From the NCBI GenBank assembly GCA_017555965.1, contig JAFZFH010000001.1:1-64000 (forward strand): a stretch of 64,000 bases of DNA, in the 5' to 3' direction. The translations under genes were made by a program, and so were the position numbers. The notes under the pieces were generated by a model. That model did no database searches. It worked only from the letters and a program-made list of their open reading frames with translations, and was not told the origin of the DNA. Shown here one piece after another: positions 40,962 through 50,164 of the stretch. Each line of letters opens with the position of its first letter. Within the stretch, counting starts at the first letter, position 1. The stretch is from Bacteroidales bacterium. GTDB lineage: Bacteria > Bacteroidota > Bacteroidia > Bacteroidales > UBA932.

Positions 40962-42295
40962 TGAATATTCTTACTGTTCATGCAGGTAACGTCACCATCG
41001 GAGGTGGCAGCCCTATCGTTGTACAGACCATGTGCAACACACATACATCAGATGTTGAAGCATCCGTAGCACAGTGCGTGAGACTTTACGAAGCTGGAGC
41101 ACAGCTTATCAGGCTTACAGTTCCATCGCTTGCACAGGTGGAATCTCTTAGGGAAATCCGTCGTATTCTTCGAGACAAGGGCATCTTCACTCCCCTGGTT
41201 GCAGATGTACATTTCTCTTCAGAGATTGCAATCGCTGCCGCTGAGTTTGTAGAGAAAGTCCGAATCAATCCCGGTAACTTCCACAAGGATCATGAGAAGG
41301 CTCGCGAGCAGTTTGCAAGACTTGTCGAGGTCTGCAAGGCTAACGGAACAGCCATAAGAATCGGACTCAACCACGGTTCTCTCGGAGACAGAATCACCAA
41401 TCTCTACGGCAACACACCTCTTGCGATGAAGGAGGCTGTGATGGAGTGGCTTGACATGTGCGTAGAGAATGATTTCTATAATGTCGTTGTCTCTCTTAAG
41501 GCCAGCAACACCTTCGTAATGGTTGAGGCATACCGTCTTCTCTCGAAAGAGATGGAAAACAAAGGTGTTATATTCCCTCTGCATCTGGGAGTTACAGAGG
41601 CAGGTAACGGAGACGGAGGTCGTATCAAGTCTGCAGTCGGAATCTCATCACTTTTGTCTGAGGGCATCGGAAACACCATCCGTGTTTCATTGACAGAGTC
41701 TCCGGAAAATGAAATTCCTGTAGCTCAGTATCTCGCAGACAGATATGACCATAAGCTGAATTCATCGATGGTGTCGCTCATTCTTGAAGGAAAGAAGGCT
41801 ATCGCAACATACATCGCTCCGTCACGCGAAAAGCTCCTTATGGACTTCGCATGCGATTTCGGAAAGAGGCTTCTCGACAAGGAAATTGATGAAGTTGAGA
41901 TTCGCGGAACTTATCAGGAGAATGGTGAAGAAGTGGTTCTAGACGGCAGCGAATACGCAGAATATCTCGTAGACGAGCTCATGCAGGCTGCCAGAAGACG
42001 TTTCTACAGACCGGAATACATCGCATGTCCAGGATGCGGACGAACCATGTACAACCTTGAAAGCACATTCAATGAGGTAAAGCGCAGAACAGCGCATCTG
42101 AAAGGAATGGTGATTGCCGTGATGGGATGTATCGTAAACGGTCCAGGCGAAATGGCAGATGCCGACTGGGGCTATGTAGGCGAAGGAAATCACAAGGTTT
42201 CCATCTACAAAGGAAAGACTCCGGTTCTCAGACATGTACCGGAAGATGAAGCTATCGACAAGCTTCTCGAACTGATAGAAAAGGCTGAAGATTAA
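40961..42295 (+). CDS. ispG: 4-hydroxy-3-methylbut-2-enyl diphosphate synthase IspG
   Basis: A 444-residue IspG (GcpE), an iron-sulfur enzyme of the non-mevalonate isoprenoid pathway. The TIM barrel includes ADVHFSS (81-87) and RINPGNF (101-107); the cluster cysteines are C356, C359 and C390, with NGPGE (392-396) holding the catalytic Glu. Between the barrel and the cluster domain (about 265-352) is an 85-residue insertion, larger than in E. coli (372 residues) but much smaller than the domain of most Bacteroidota (around 600 residues in total, from memory). The last codons read KAED-stop, part of a shared palindrome. Confidence 0.96.
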   Translation: MNILTVHAGNVTIGGGSPIVVQTMCNTHTSDVEASVAQCVRLYEAGAQLIRLTVPSLAQVESLREIRRILRDKGIFTPLVADVHFSSEIAIAAAEFVEKVRINPGNFHKDHEKAREQFARLVEVCKANGTAIRIGLNHGSLGDRITNLYGNTPLAMKEAVMEWLDMCVENDFYNVVVSLKASNTFVMVEAYRLLSKEMENKGVIFPLHLGVTEAGNGDGGRIKSAVGISSLLSEGIGNTIRVSLTESPENEIPVAQYLADRYDHKLNSSMVSLILEGKKAIATYIAPSREKLLMDFACDFGKRLLDKEIDEVEIRGTYQENGEEVVLDGSEYAEYLVDELMQAARRRFYRPEYIACPGCGRTMYNLESTFNEVKRRTAHLKGMVIAVMGCIVNGPGEMADADWGYVGEGNHKVSIYKGKTPVLRHVPEDEAIDKLLELIEKAED

Positions 42296-42307
42296 TCTTC
42301 AGCCTTT
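42280..42307. terminator. 28-bp perfect palindrome across two convergent stops
   Basis: The sequence from 42280 to 42307 equals its own reverse complement: AAAGGCTGAAGATT and AATCTTCAGCCTTT. It includes the stop TAA of both ispG (plus) and the CNNM gene (minus), and each frame reads KAED-stop. It can form a 12-bp or longer hairpin in either transcript and is the only candidate terminator for both. Confidence 0.85.
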
Positions 42308-43341
42308 ATCATATCCTTCTGGGCTTTTTCCCACTGTTCTTTAGCATATTCCTGCATGTCCACCACTTCGTCCTTTTCATCGACGATCTCGTGGCCAAGC
42401 ATTGTCTCGATCACATCTTCCATGGTCACGATACCTCTTAACGAGCCGTATTCATCAAGAATGGCAGAGATATGCTCCTTTCTCTCAAGAAGCTTCTCCC
42501 AGATATCTGATACAGAATCTTCTTCACTGAAAGTCATGATCGGTCTGATGATCTCGTCCAATGTAGTAGTGAACTTGTCTTCAGCCATCTTCTCAAGAAC
42601 CTCCTGACGAAGAACATATCCGGTTACATATTCATCGTTTTCCTCATCGTAGACAAGAATTCGTGAATGTGTATTGTCGCTTTCATAGAACTCTCTGATG
42701 GTCATGTTTCCTGGTACCATCTCTACAACGACACTAGGAGTCATGATCTCATGAGCAGTCATCTCGTCGAGCTTGAGGATGTTCTGAATCATCTTCTTCT
42801 CCTCTTTCTCGATCTCTTCTTCTTCAGTAGCGACGCTTACCATTGCTGAGATATCCTCACGACTTACACTCACCTGCTCTGCTCCTGATGAGATGACTCT
42901 TGTAAATTTCTCAAGAATCCACACAAGCGGATAAGTGATGAAGATCATTCCGCTGATGATCGATGAAGCAGGTATGGCAAGCGAACGCCAGTAGCTTGTT
43001 CCGATGGTCTTAGGGATGATCTCTGCGAAAAAGAGAATTGCAAGCGTGAAGATGGTCGAGAATGCACCTACGAGCGCATCTCCATATACCTCATATACCA
43101 ATGAACCCACGATAGAGGCTCCAACGGTATTAGCGATCGTATTAAGGCAAAGGATAGCTGAAATAGGGCGCTCAGGATTCTGCTTGAGTCGTTTCAATCT
43201 TGCTGCGCCTTTGATACCCTGCTCTTCAAGACCAGTGATGAATGAGAGAGGGGTGGAAAGCAAAGTCGCCTCGAGCGTAGAGCACAAGGCAGATAATGTA
43301 ACCGAAACAAATATGATGATATAAATTAACTGTTCTTCCAT
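42292..43341 (-). CDS. CNNM/CorC-type transporter-like protein with CBS domains
   Basis: A 349-residue membrane protein: a DUF21/CNNM domain (about 1-170) with segments such as IIFVSVTLSALCSTLEATLL and IPKTIGTSYWRSLAIPASSI, then two CBS domains (about 195-320) with MTPSVVVEMVPGNMTIREF and LDEYGSLRGIVTMEDVIETML. These hemolysin-like proteins take part in magnesium and cobalt efflux. The C-terminal CorC_HlyC domain is absent, so this is the short form. The stop overlaps ispG by 4 bp, inside a palindrome. Confidence 0.92.
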   Translation of the reverse strand: MEEQLIYIIIFVSVTLSALCSTLEATLLSTPLSFITGLEEQGIKGAARLKRLKQNPERPISAILCLNTIANTVGASIVGSLVYEVYGDALVGAFSTIFTLAILFFAEIIPKTIGTSYWRSLAIPASSIISGMIFITYPLVWILEKFTRVISSGAEQVSVSREDISAMVSVATEEEEIEKEEKKMIQNILKLDEMTAHEIMTPSVVVEMVPGNMTIREFYESDNTHSRILVYDEENDEYVTGYVLRQEVLEKMAEDKFTTTLDEIIRPIMTFSEEDSVSDIWEKLLERKEHISAILDEYGSLRGIVTMEDVIETMLGHEIVDEKDEVVDMQEYAKEQWEKAQKDMIKAED

Positions 43342-43343
43342 AA

Positions 43344-44000
43344 TTATTTGCGAAGTGCTGCAATGACAGATTCACTTCCCTTTACATACTCTCCTAATTT
43401 GACTTTAATCTCCGCATCCAACGGGAAATACATGTCGATTCTCGAACCAAATTTGATGATTCCGCACTGTGAACCCTTCTCCTCATTGTTACCAGGCTTT
43501 GCGTAGCATACGATACGTCTTGCAAATGTTCCTGCAATCTGCTTGAAGAATACGTCTCCATACGGGCTCCTGATTGCTGTCGATGTGTGCTCGTTAAGCT
43601 CTGACGCTTTTGGAAGGAATGCAAGCATATATTTGCCCGGATGGTATTTATAATACTGAACTTCACCTCTTACAGGCCAGTAGTTCACATGGACATTGAA
43701 AAAGTCCATATAAATCGATACCTGGATGCACTCACCCTTTACATACTCCGGCTCGAATACCTTCTCGATCACTATGATCTTTCCATCTGCGACTGAAGTG
43801 ACTACATTATCATCTCCTACAACCTCTCTTTGAGGTACTCTGAAGAAGAAAAGAACAAATCCCATGAAGAACATAGGAATTATCGTGAGCGGGTAAGAAA
43901 TGAATGCCCAAGGAATGAATTTCAAAAAAAGGAAAGCCAATGTAAGGCAGATAGCCCACACCAGCAATATGGTTCCGTAACAATCTTTATGTATAATCAT
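43344..44000 (-). CDS. psd: Phosphatidylserine decarboxylase, archaeal type
   Basis: A 218-residue PSD proenzyme that makes phosphatidylethanolamine. Two membrane segments (about 9-44) are followed by the catalytic domain with SIYMDFFNVHVNYWP and, near the end, FGSRID with Ser186 as the self-cleavage site for the pyruvoyl group. The ATG at 44000 is favoured because a -7 box (44008-44015) ends only 7 bp upstream; a longer frame that begins upstream of it would run through the promoter. This means an almost leaderless mRNA. It follows cdsA in the same direction and precedes the CNNM gene by 2 bp. Confidence 0.93.
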   Translation of the reverse strand: MIIHKDCYGTILLVWAICLTLAFLFLKFIPWAFISYPLTIIPMFFMGFVLFFFRVPQREVVGDDNVVTSVADGKIIVIEKVFEPEYVKGECIQVSIYMDFFNVHVNYWPVRGEVQYYKYHPGKYMLAFLPKASELNEHTSTAIRSPYGDVFFKQIAGTFARRIVCYAKPGNNEEKGSQCGIIKFGSRIDMYFPLDAEIKVKLGEYVKGSESVIAALRK

Positions 44001-44007
44001 AGCGACG

Positions 44008-44015
44008 CAAATGTA
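44008..44015 (-). promoter_or_regulatory. -7 box of psd
   Basis: TACATTTG on the minus strand matches TAnnTTTG and ends 7 bases before the psd ATG, so the leader would be 0-4 bases. It sits in the 49-bp gap after cdsA; no clear -33 is seen. Confidence 0.55.
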
Positions 44016-44049
44016 CGAATAATACGCCAATTAGGCAAAAATAAAAACC

Positions 44050-44880
44050 TTAGAGGACATTCATCACGACCAGATAGATGATTCCGATCGGAATCGCTAT
44101 CAATGCGCTGTCGAATCTGTCGAGAAGTCCGCCATGACCCGGAATGATATTGCCTGAATCCTTTACATTGTAATGTCTCTTCCACTGTGATTCGATAAGG
44201 TCACCGTAGACTCCGGCAACGCAGAGCAGAGCACCCATGAAGATGCAGTGGATCAGATCGAAAGTGAAGAGTCCGACATAGTGCAATCCCACAGCCACTC
44301 CGATTGCTGTCGCAAGTCCGCCCCAGAAACCGATCCATGACTTCTTTGGTGAAATCGACGGGAAGAGCTTCTTTCCGTATTTCTGGCCTAAAGTGATACC
44401 GAACATATAAGCTCCCACGTCTGTTCCCCATATGATGCAGAAGAAACAAAGGAGAAGAATTCCGTTGAATTCTCCTGCTGCGTTGAATACTGCAAAATTT
44501 AGAAGAGACCATGGAACCGCTATATAGATCAGTACTGCATAGAGGTTTGCAAACTTGTCAAAACGGCGTTTATCCTTGAGATACAACGAGTTGATCATGA
44601 GAATGAACATCGGTACAAAAGCGAGGATCACCAGTCTTCCCGGAAAATCGAACGCTTTGTAGAGATAAGTGAGCGTGAAGAGGCACACTCCGGAGAATAT
44701 GGACAATATTTGCGAATACCTATACTCCTTTCCACATGTCATGGTGATGAATTCCTTCATCATCACTATAAGCGAAAAGAGCATCACTGCTCCATATACG
44801 TATTCATTGGTAAGGAATGCGGCGAGCATTATCGCCGCAAATCCTACACCTGATATTGTTCTTTTAATAAAATTGTTCAT
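44050..44880 (-). CDS. cdsA: Phosphatidate cytidylyltransferase
   Basis: A 276-residue polytopic enzyme that makes CDP-diacylglycerol for phospholipid synthesis. At least seven membrane segments are seen; the family signature lies near the C-terminus: VAGVYGDLIESQWKRHYNVK, then KDSGNIIPGHGGLLDRFDS, with the conserved Asp residues. It lies 9 bp after ftsH and upstream of psd, so the pathway's first and last steps are grouped. Confidence 0.95.
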   Translation of the reverse strand: MNNFIKRTISGVGFAAIMLAAFLTNEYVYGAVMLFSLIVMMKEFITMTCGKEYRYSQILSIFSGVCLFTLTYLYKAFDFPGRLVILAFVPMFILMINSLYLKDKRRFDKFANLYAVLIYIAVPWSLLNFAVFNAAGEFNGILLLCFFCIIWGTDVGAYMFGITLGQKYGKKLFPSISPKKSWIGFWGGLATAIGVAVGLHYVGLFTFDLIHCIFMGALLCVAGVYGDLIESQWKRHYNVKDSGNIIPGHGGLLDRFDSALIAIPIGIIYLVVMNVL

Positions 44881-44889
44881 ACGGTTGTT

Positions 44890-46842
44890 TTAGGCAAGTT
44901 CTTCAGGATCCTTCGGAATCTCCTCGCCAGGTTTTGCACCGGCTCTTGGTCCGAAAATCCTTTCAAGGTCATCTGCAAAGATAACTTCTTTCTCCAATAA
45001 AAGAGCAGCCAACTGGCTGAATCCCTCGAAATTATCCTTCAGGATGGTCTGTGTACGGTCATGGATCATCTCAATAAGCTCCTTGACCTCCTTGTCAATA
45101 AGTTCAGCGGTCTTCTCAGAGTAAGGTCTTGTAAGATCGTATGCTCTCGAACCGTTTGAATCGTAGAATGACATGTTACCTACCTTATCGCTCATACCGT
45201 AGTATGTAACCATTCCGTAAGCCATCTTCGTCAATCTTTCAAGGTCGTTCAGAGCGCCTGTAGAAGGCTGTCCGTTAACGATCTCCTCTGCTACCCTACC
45301 TCCGATGAGCGAACACATCTCGTCAATCATCTGAGCCTTTGTGACGAGCTGACGCTCTTCAGGAAGATACCATGCTGCACCCAGAGCCTGTCCCCTAGGT
45401 ACAATTGTTACCTTGAAGAGAGGATTTGCATATGGAAGAAGCCAGCTTACAGTAGCATGACCAGCCTCATGGTGTGCGATTGATTTCTTCTCCTCAGGAG
45501 TGATGATCTTCGACTTGCGCTCGAGACCACCTACGATTCTGTCTACCGCATCAAGGAAGTCCTGCTTGTCGATTGCAGACTTGTCATGTCTTGCAGCTGT
45601 AAGGGCTGCCTCATTACATACGTTTGCAATGTCAGCACCAGAGAAGCCAGGAGTATGCTTTGCAAGGAATTCAAGATCGAAATCCTCAGCAAGTTTGAGC
45701 CCTCTGAGATGAACTGTAAAGATCTCTTCTCTTTCCTTAAGGTCAGGAAGATCGACATGGATCTGACGGTCAAAACGACCTGCACGCATAAGCGCCTTGT
45801 CGAGGATATCCGCACGGTTTGTAGCCGCAAGAATGATCACTCCGGAGTTTGAACCGAAACCGTCCATCTCTGTAAGGAGCTGGTTCAGAGTATTTTCACG
45901 CTCATCATTAGATGAGAATCCGCCGTTCTTGCTTCTTGCTCGTCCGACAGCGTCGATCTCATCGATGAAAACGATGCATGGTGCCTTCTCCTTCGCCTGA
46001 CGGAAGAGGTCACGCACACGCGATGCACCCACTCCGACGAACATCTCCACGAAATCAGAACCGGAAATCGAGAAGAAAGGAACATTCGCCTCACCGGCAA
46101 CTGCCTTTGCAAGAAGGGTCTTACCTGTACCTGGAGGACCTACAAGAAGCGCTCCCTTCGGAATCTTACCTCCGAGTGCTGTATATTTCTTAGGATTCTT
46201 GAGGAAATCAACGATCTCCATCACCTCATCCTTAGCGCCATAAAGTCCAGCAACATCCTTGAAGTTCACCTTTATGCTGTCTTTCTCAGCGAGCTTTCCT
46301 GTAGCCTTTCCGACATTGAATATTCCGCCGCCAGGACCACCGCCGCCTCCCATGTTGCGGCCCATGCCCTTGAACATGAACACCCACATGATGATAAGAA
46401 GGAGAGGGAAAATAAGCCATTCGAGAACGCCCCAGAAACTCTCCTGAGTCTCGATCACTACCTTCACCTTTTCATTTTCCGGCAACTGCTCATTCAGTTC
46501 ACCGAACATTTCCTCTGCATTGAAGCTGCCTGAAACGAGGAATATGAAATGTGGCGACTTCTTAGGAATCACTCCCCCGAACTCGCTCTCGAACTTTCCA
46601 AGTCTGTCCGGCTTGATGGTCACGTGACCCTCAAACTCGTTTCTTACGAAAACGACCTCCTTGATGTCACCGGCAAGCCACTGCTGCTTGACCTCATCCC
46701 ATTCCTCCTTCTGCGGATTGGCTCCGTTCTGATTGAAGAACATCCAGCCTATTCCGATGAGGAGCAGGAAGTATATCCATGAGATGCTGAAACCGAACTT
46801 CACGGGTTTTTTCCCGCGAGGTGTCTTGTTTTTATCTGCCAT
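44890..46842 (-). CDS. ftsH: ATP-dependent zinc metalloprotease FtsH
   Basis: A 650-residue membrane-anchored AAA protease that degrades unneeded membrane and regulatory proteins. A membrane segment (about 18-36) precedes a periplasmic domain and a second segment (about 132-152). Then come Walker A GPPGTGKT (about 234), Walker [33 protein letters not shown] and the zinc motif HEAGH (about 455). The Gly-rich stretch [15 protein letters not shown] just after the second segment is usual in the phylum. It follows rsfS by 18 bp. Confidence 0.97.
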   Translation of the reverse strand: MADKNKTPRGKKPVKFGFSISWIYFLLLIGIGWMFFNQNGANPQKEEWDEVKQQWLAGDIKEVVFVRNEFEGHVTIKPDRLGKFESEFGGVIPKKSPHFIFLVSGSFNAEEMFGELNEQLPENEKVKVVIETQESFWGVLEWLIFPLLLIIMWVFMFKGMGRNMGGGGGPGGGIFNVGKATGKLAEKDSIKVNFKDVAGLYGAKDEVMEIVDFLKNPKKYTALGGKIPKGALLVGPPGTGKTLLAKAVAGEANVPFFSISGSDFVEMFVGVGASRVRDLFRQAKEKAPCIVFIDEIDAVGRARSKNGGFSSNDERENTLNQLLTEMDGFGSNSGVIILAATNRADILDKALMRAGRFDRQIHVDLPDLKEREEIFTVHLRGLKLAEDFDLEFLAKHTPGFSGADIANVCNEAALTAARHDKSAIDKQDFLDAVDRIVGGLERKSKIITPEEKKSIAHHEAGHATVSWLLPYANPLFKVTIVPRGQALGAAWYLPEERQLVTKAQMIDEMCSLIGGRVAEEIVNGQPSTGALNDLERLTKMAYGMVTYYGMSDKVGNMSFYDSNGSRAYDLTRPYSEKTAELIDKEVKELIEMIHDRTQTILKDNFEGFSQLAALLLEKEVIFADDLERIFGPRAGAKPGEEIPKDPEELA

Positions 46843-46860
46843 AGTCTGATTTAAGTGTGA

Positions 46861-47208
46861 TTAGTCTTCGTAAACGGTTCTTTCTGCGTCCGCCCAAAGA
46901 TCTTCAAGTCTGTAGAAAGACCTGTATGCTGTCTGGAAGATATGTACTACGATATCACCGTAGTCGAGGATTACCCAGAATGCATTTTCCTTACCCTGAG
47001 TACGTGCTACCTTTCTCTTGCACTTCTCTATCATTCTGTCCTCAATATTGTCCGCAATCGCCACGACTGCCGGAGTTGAATCTGCATTACATACTATGAA
47101 ATGATCTGAAATTGCAGTGCCGATGCTTCGGAGATCAAGTGATACCACATCCTGTGCCTTCTTTTCCAACATTGCATCTGCAATTACCTTAAGTTCTTTG
47201 CTGTTCAT
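46861..47208 (-). CDS. rsfS: Ribosomal silencing factor RsfS
   Basis: A 115-residue protein that binds uL14 and blocks joining of ribosomal subunits in starvation. Family marks: AQDVVSLDLRSIGTAISDHFIVCN, ADNIEDRMIEK, WVILDYGDIVVHIF and the YRLEDLWADA end. Length is standard. First gene of the rsfS-ftsH-cdsA run, with a strong divergent promoter. Confidence 0.96.
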   Translation of the reverse strand: MNSKELKVIADAMLEKKAQDVVSLDLRSIGTAISDHFIVCNADSTPAVVAIADNIEDRMIEKCKRKVARTQGKENAFWVILDYGDIVVHIFQTAYRSFYRLEDLWADAERTVYED

Positions 47209-47224
47209 ATTTAAAATTAATTGT

Positions 47225-47232
47225 TATTTTTG
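47225..47232 (+). promoter_or_regulatory. -7 box of birA
   Basis: TATTTTTG matches TAnnTTTG, giving a leader of about 30 bases before the ATG at 47268. It rules out the in-frame GTG at 47232, which would lie in the box. Confidence 0.55.
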
Positions 47233-47244
47233 TGAAAATCCCTG

Positions 47245-47275
47245 CAAAGATAATCAAAATCTGCACCATGACAAA
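47245..47275 (-). promoter_or_regulatory. Promoter of rsfS-ftsH-cdsA
   Basis: TTTG (47272-47275), 19-bp spacer and TATCTTTG (47245-47252) on the minus strand, a full match to the consensus. The -33 lies inside the first codons of birA, so the divergent promoters overlap the gene. Confidence 0.85.
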
Positions 47276-48056
47276 GAAGCATGACATTATATGGCTGGAG
47301 AGCATCGATTCGACCAATGACGAGGCCAGAAGGCGCATTGACACCCTTGACAATTTGTCAGTACTGTCAGCATTACATCAGACTTCAGGTCGTGGACAAA
47401 GAGGAAACACATGGTCATCGACAGCTGGAGAGAACCTTACCTTCAGCATTGTCCTGAAATATGGCACCGGTCATGCAGACAGTCATAAGGAAGGCAAACT
47501 TCCGGCAGTAAGGGCAATCGACCAGTTCATCATAAGCGAAATCGCAGCACTTTCAGTCGTAGACTGCCTCTCTTCGCATGGGATTTCAGCTCAAATCAAA
47601 TGGCCGAACGACATCTATGTCGGCAATAAAAAGCTCTGCGGCATCCTTATCGAGCATTCTGTCCGCGAAAACCTGCTTTCGTCAAGCATCATCGGTATCG
47701 GTTTGAATGTCAATCAAAGAAACTTTGATGTTAACCTGCCAAATCCGACATCTATGGTCCTCTGCAGACCTGAATCCTTCGATCTTCCCAGCCTGTTGGA
47801 GGAATTCATGGAGATCTTTTCCGGCTACTGCACACGCTTCATCAACATCACGGGAGGATACTCAAGATTGAGGAAACTGTACCTGGGTCAGATGTGGAGA
47901 ATGGAAGAAGATGCCGGATTCATAGACCTCAGATCAACTGAAGAATTTACCGGCAGAATCAAAGGTCTGTCAGATATCGGCCACCTTCTGATCGAAGATA
48001 CAAAAAAAGGCGAACTCAAAGAATTCGCCTTCAAAGAAATCGGTTATATCCTTTAG
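47268..48056 (+). CDS. birA: Biotin--[acetyl-CoA carboxylase] ligase
   Basis: A 262-residue biotin protein ligase. The adenylate loop GRGQRG (41-46) and KWPNDIYVGNKKLCGILIE are typical; the HTH domain of E. coli BirA is missing, so it is an enzyme only and no repressor. The ATG at 47268 (MTKKHDIIWLES) is chosen because the earlier GTG is in the promoter. The 3' end is convergent with rpe and overlaps it by 4 bp; the rpe terminator stem is inside its last codons. Confidence 0.92.
   Translation: MTKKHDIIWLESIDSTNDEARRRIDTLDNLSVLSALHQTSGRGQRGNTWSSTAGENLTFSIVLKYGTGHADSHKEGKLPAVRAIDQFIISEIAALSVVDCLSSHGISAQIKWPNDIYVGNKKLCGILIEHSVRENLLSSSIIGIGLNVNQRNFDVNLPNPTSMVLCRPESFDLPSLLEEFMEIFSGYCTRFINITGGYSRLRKLYLGQMWRMEEDAGFIDLRSTEEFTGRIKGLSDIGHLLIEDTKKGELKEFAFKEIGYIL
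48007..48031 (-). terminator. rpe terminator inside the birA 3' end
   Basis: AAGGCGAA (48007-48014) pairs with TTCGCCTT (48024-48031); on the minus strand the stem is followed by a run of T (from 48008 down to 48002). It codes for the KKGELKEFAFKE end of BirA at the same time. Confidence 0.75.
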
Positions 48057-48694
48057 CCGCGCATCGCGTTGATGACTGCAGCCGGGTCGTCAGACTTGAA
48101 TACCGCACTTCCCGCTACAAAGATTTCTGCGCCGGCATCTGCAAGTGCAGCAGCATTTGATGCGGAAACACCACCGTCGACCTCGATCTTCACATCAAGA
48201 CCCTGTCTTACAATCTCTGCCTTCAATGTGCGGATCCTGTCGTATGTATCCTCAATGAACTTCTGACCTCCGAAACCGGCAAATACAGACATAAGAAGCA
48301 CATAATCTGCGTCCTTGAGATATGGGTACAGGTCCTCTACAGGTATGTCAGGATTGATTACCAGACCTGGCTTAACGCCCCACGAACGAATCTGATTGAG
48401 GAGTGCAGATGGATCCTTTGATGCATTGAGGTGGAAAGAAATCATGGATGCTCCTACCTTTGCAAATCTCTCCGCATACTTCTCCGGTTCAACGATCATA
48501 AGATGTACATCCATGGGCTTTTCTGCCTTCTGTGCAATCGCTTCGATCACTGGAAAACCGAATGAAATGTTCGGAACGAAGACACCATCCATCACATCGA
48601 GATGGAAGATGTCAGCATATTTGTTTACTGTATCGACATCCTTATCCAGATGGAGGAAGTCTGCCGCAAGCATTGACGGTGCAATCTGTATCAT
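48053..48694 (-). CDS. rpe: Ribulose-phosphate 3-epimerase
   Basis: A 213-residue TIM-barrel enzyme of the pentose phosphate pathway. Visible marks: IAPSMLAADF at the start, FHLDVMDGVFVPNISFG with the catalytic Asp, DVHLMI, LLMSVFAGFGGQKFI and the EVDGGVSASNA loop. In most Rpe proteins the flexible loop reads SVxPGFGGQ; here the Pro is Ala (SVFAGFGGQ), a small departure. It lies 4 bp after pepD. Confidence 0.95.
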   Translation of the reverse strand: MIQIAPSMLAADFLHLDKDVDTVNKYADIFHLDVMDGVFVPNISFGFPVIEAIAQKAEKPMDVHLMIVEPEKYAERFAKVGASMISFHLNASKDPSALLNQIRSWGVKPGLVINPDIPVEDLYPYLKDADYVLLMSVFAGFGGQKFIEDTYDRIRTLKAEIVRQGLDVKIEVDGGVSASNAAALADAGAEIFVAGSAVFKSDDPAAVINAMRG

Positions 48695-48698
48695 AGGA

Positions 48699-50132
48699 TT
48701 ATTTATAGTTTTTAACTACGTCGATAAGAAGGGCAACGAACTTGTCAAGTGATGCGAGGTCGAGGCGCTCACCCGGAGCATGTACGCCACGGAGTGTAGG
48801 ACCGAAAGATACCATATCAAGGCCAGGGAAGGTCTCGGTGAAGAGTCCGCACTCGAGTCCTGCGTGGATCGCTTTTACCTTAGGCTCAACGCCGAAGAGC
48901 TTCTTATATGAAGCGACACATGCATCTCTGATCGGAGACTCTGCAGCAGGTGCCCAACCCGGATATTCACCCTCATGCTTTACGATTGCACCAGCAAGAA
49001 CAAAGCATGCTTCCATCTTTGCGGCTGCAGCACGACGGGCAGCTGTCACGCAGCTTCTCTGGCTCGAACCGATACGGATCACGCCAGGTTCTTTCATCTT
49101 TACAGAAGCAAGATTAGTTGAAGTCTCGACAAAGTTCTCAATCTCCTGGCTCATCTTGAGCACACCATGAGGTGAAGCGCAGAGAGCAGTAACGAGATTC
49201 CATGCTGTCATCTCATCGATGGCTGCAGCGTACTCCCCTGCCGGCTCTCCATAACCAAGCTTGAGATTAGTCTCGATTGCGCCATACTCTTCTGCAACCT
49301 CAGCTGCATAAGCCTCAAGACGCTCATTGATGATATCCAAAGTATCTGACTCGGCAGCAATGACTGCCTTTGCCTCTCTTGCAATCGCATTACGTTTGTT
49401 ACCGCCGTCGATAGCAACGAGCTGCCAGTCAAGATCGAGAATGCTGTAAAGGAATGTAGCGAGAAGCTGTACTGAATTTGCGCGACCCTTGTTGATGTCG
49501 TCACCGCTATGACCACCCATAGCATCCTTAACGAACACTTCCTCAAGTTCGAAATCTTCGCAGACAGGCTCCTCAGTATAATGGAACTCTGCAGTGGTAT
49601 CGATTCCACCGGCGCAGCCGACAAAAATCTCACCCTCGTCCTCTGAATCCAGATTGAGAAGCACTTTTCCGCTGAAGAATCCTGGTTTGAGAGCCATTGC
49701 ACCGTCAAGACCTGTCTCCTCGGATGTTGTGAAGAGACACTCGATCTTACCGCAAGGCATATCGCTGTCCAGCAGAGCAAGCTGGGCCGCAATACCGATA
49801 CCGCAGTCTGCACCGAGAGTAGTGTCCGGAGCAATCATCCATCCGTTCTCGATCACATACTTGATAGGATCCTTTGCAAAATCATGTTCAACACCTTCGT
49901 TCTTTTCACATACCATGTCTGAATGGCTCTGGAGAACAATTGCAGGAACGCTTTCGTAACCGGCAGCTGCCTCTTTGACAATCAGTACGTTACCAGCCTC
50001 ATCTGTCTTGCACTCAAGGTTTCTTGATGCAGCAAATTCCTGGAGGTAAGCAATGATATGTTCCTCGTGTCCTGATTCTCTTGGAATCTTTGTTATCTCT
50101 TTAAAGAATGAAAGTACGTTTTCTGAATTCAT
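48699..50132 (-). CDS. pepD: Aminoacyl-histidine dipeptidase
   Basis: A 477-residue M20 metallopeptidase that splits Xaa-His dipeptides. Zinc ligands and catalytic residues are visible: H70 and D72 in QSHSDMVCE, the GADCGIGIA bridge, SEETGLDGA and LNLDSEDEGE. The end motif SFGPTLRGVHAPGERLD carries the last His ligand. Length is standard for PepD. Its -7 box is in the loop of the dnaA terminator. Confidence 0.95.
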   Translation of the reverse strand: MNSENVLSFFKEITKIPRESGHEEHIIAYLQEFAASRNLECKTDEAGNVLIVKEAAAGYESVPAIVLQSHSDMVCEKNEGVEHDFAKDPIKYVIENGWMIAPDTTLGADCGIGIAAQLALLDSDMPCGKIECLFTTSEETGLDGAMALKPGFFSGKVLLNLDSEDEGEIFVGCAGGIDTTAEFHYTEEPVCEDFELEEVFVKDAMGGHSGDDINKGRANSVQLLATFLYSILDLDWQLVAIDGGNKRNAIAREAKAVIAAESDTLDIINERLEAYAAEVAEEYGAIETNLKLGYGEPAGEYAAAIDEMTAWNLVTALCASPHGVLKMSQEIENFVETSTNLASVKMKEPGVIRIGSSQRSCVTAARRAAAAKMEACFVLAGAIVKHEGEYPGWAPAAESPIRDACVASYKKLFGVEPKVKAIHAGLECGLFTETFPGLDMVSFGPTLRGVHAPGERLDLASLDKFVALLIDVVKNYK

Positions 50133-50164
50133 ATTATATCATGTGGTTAATTATACAAAAAGAC

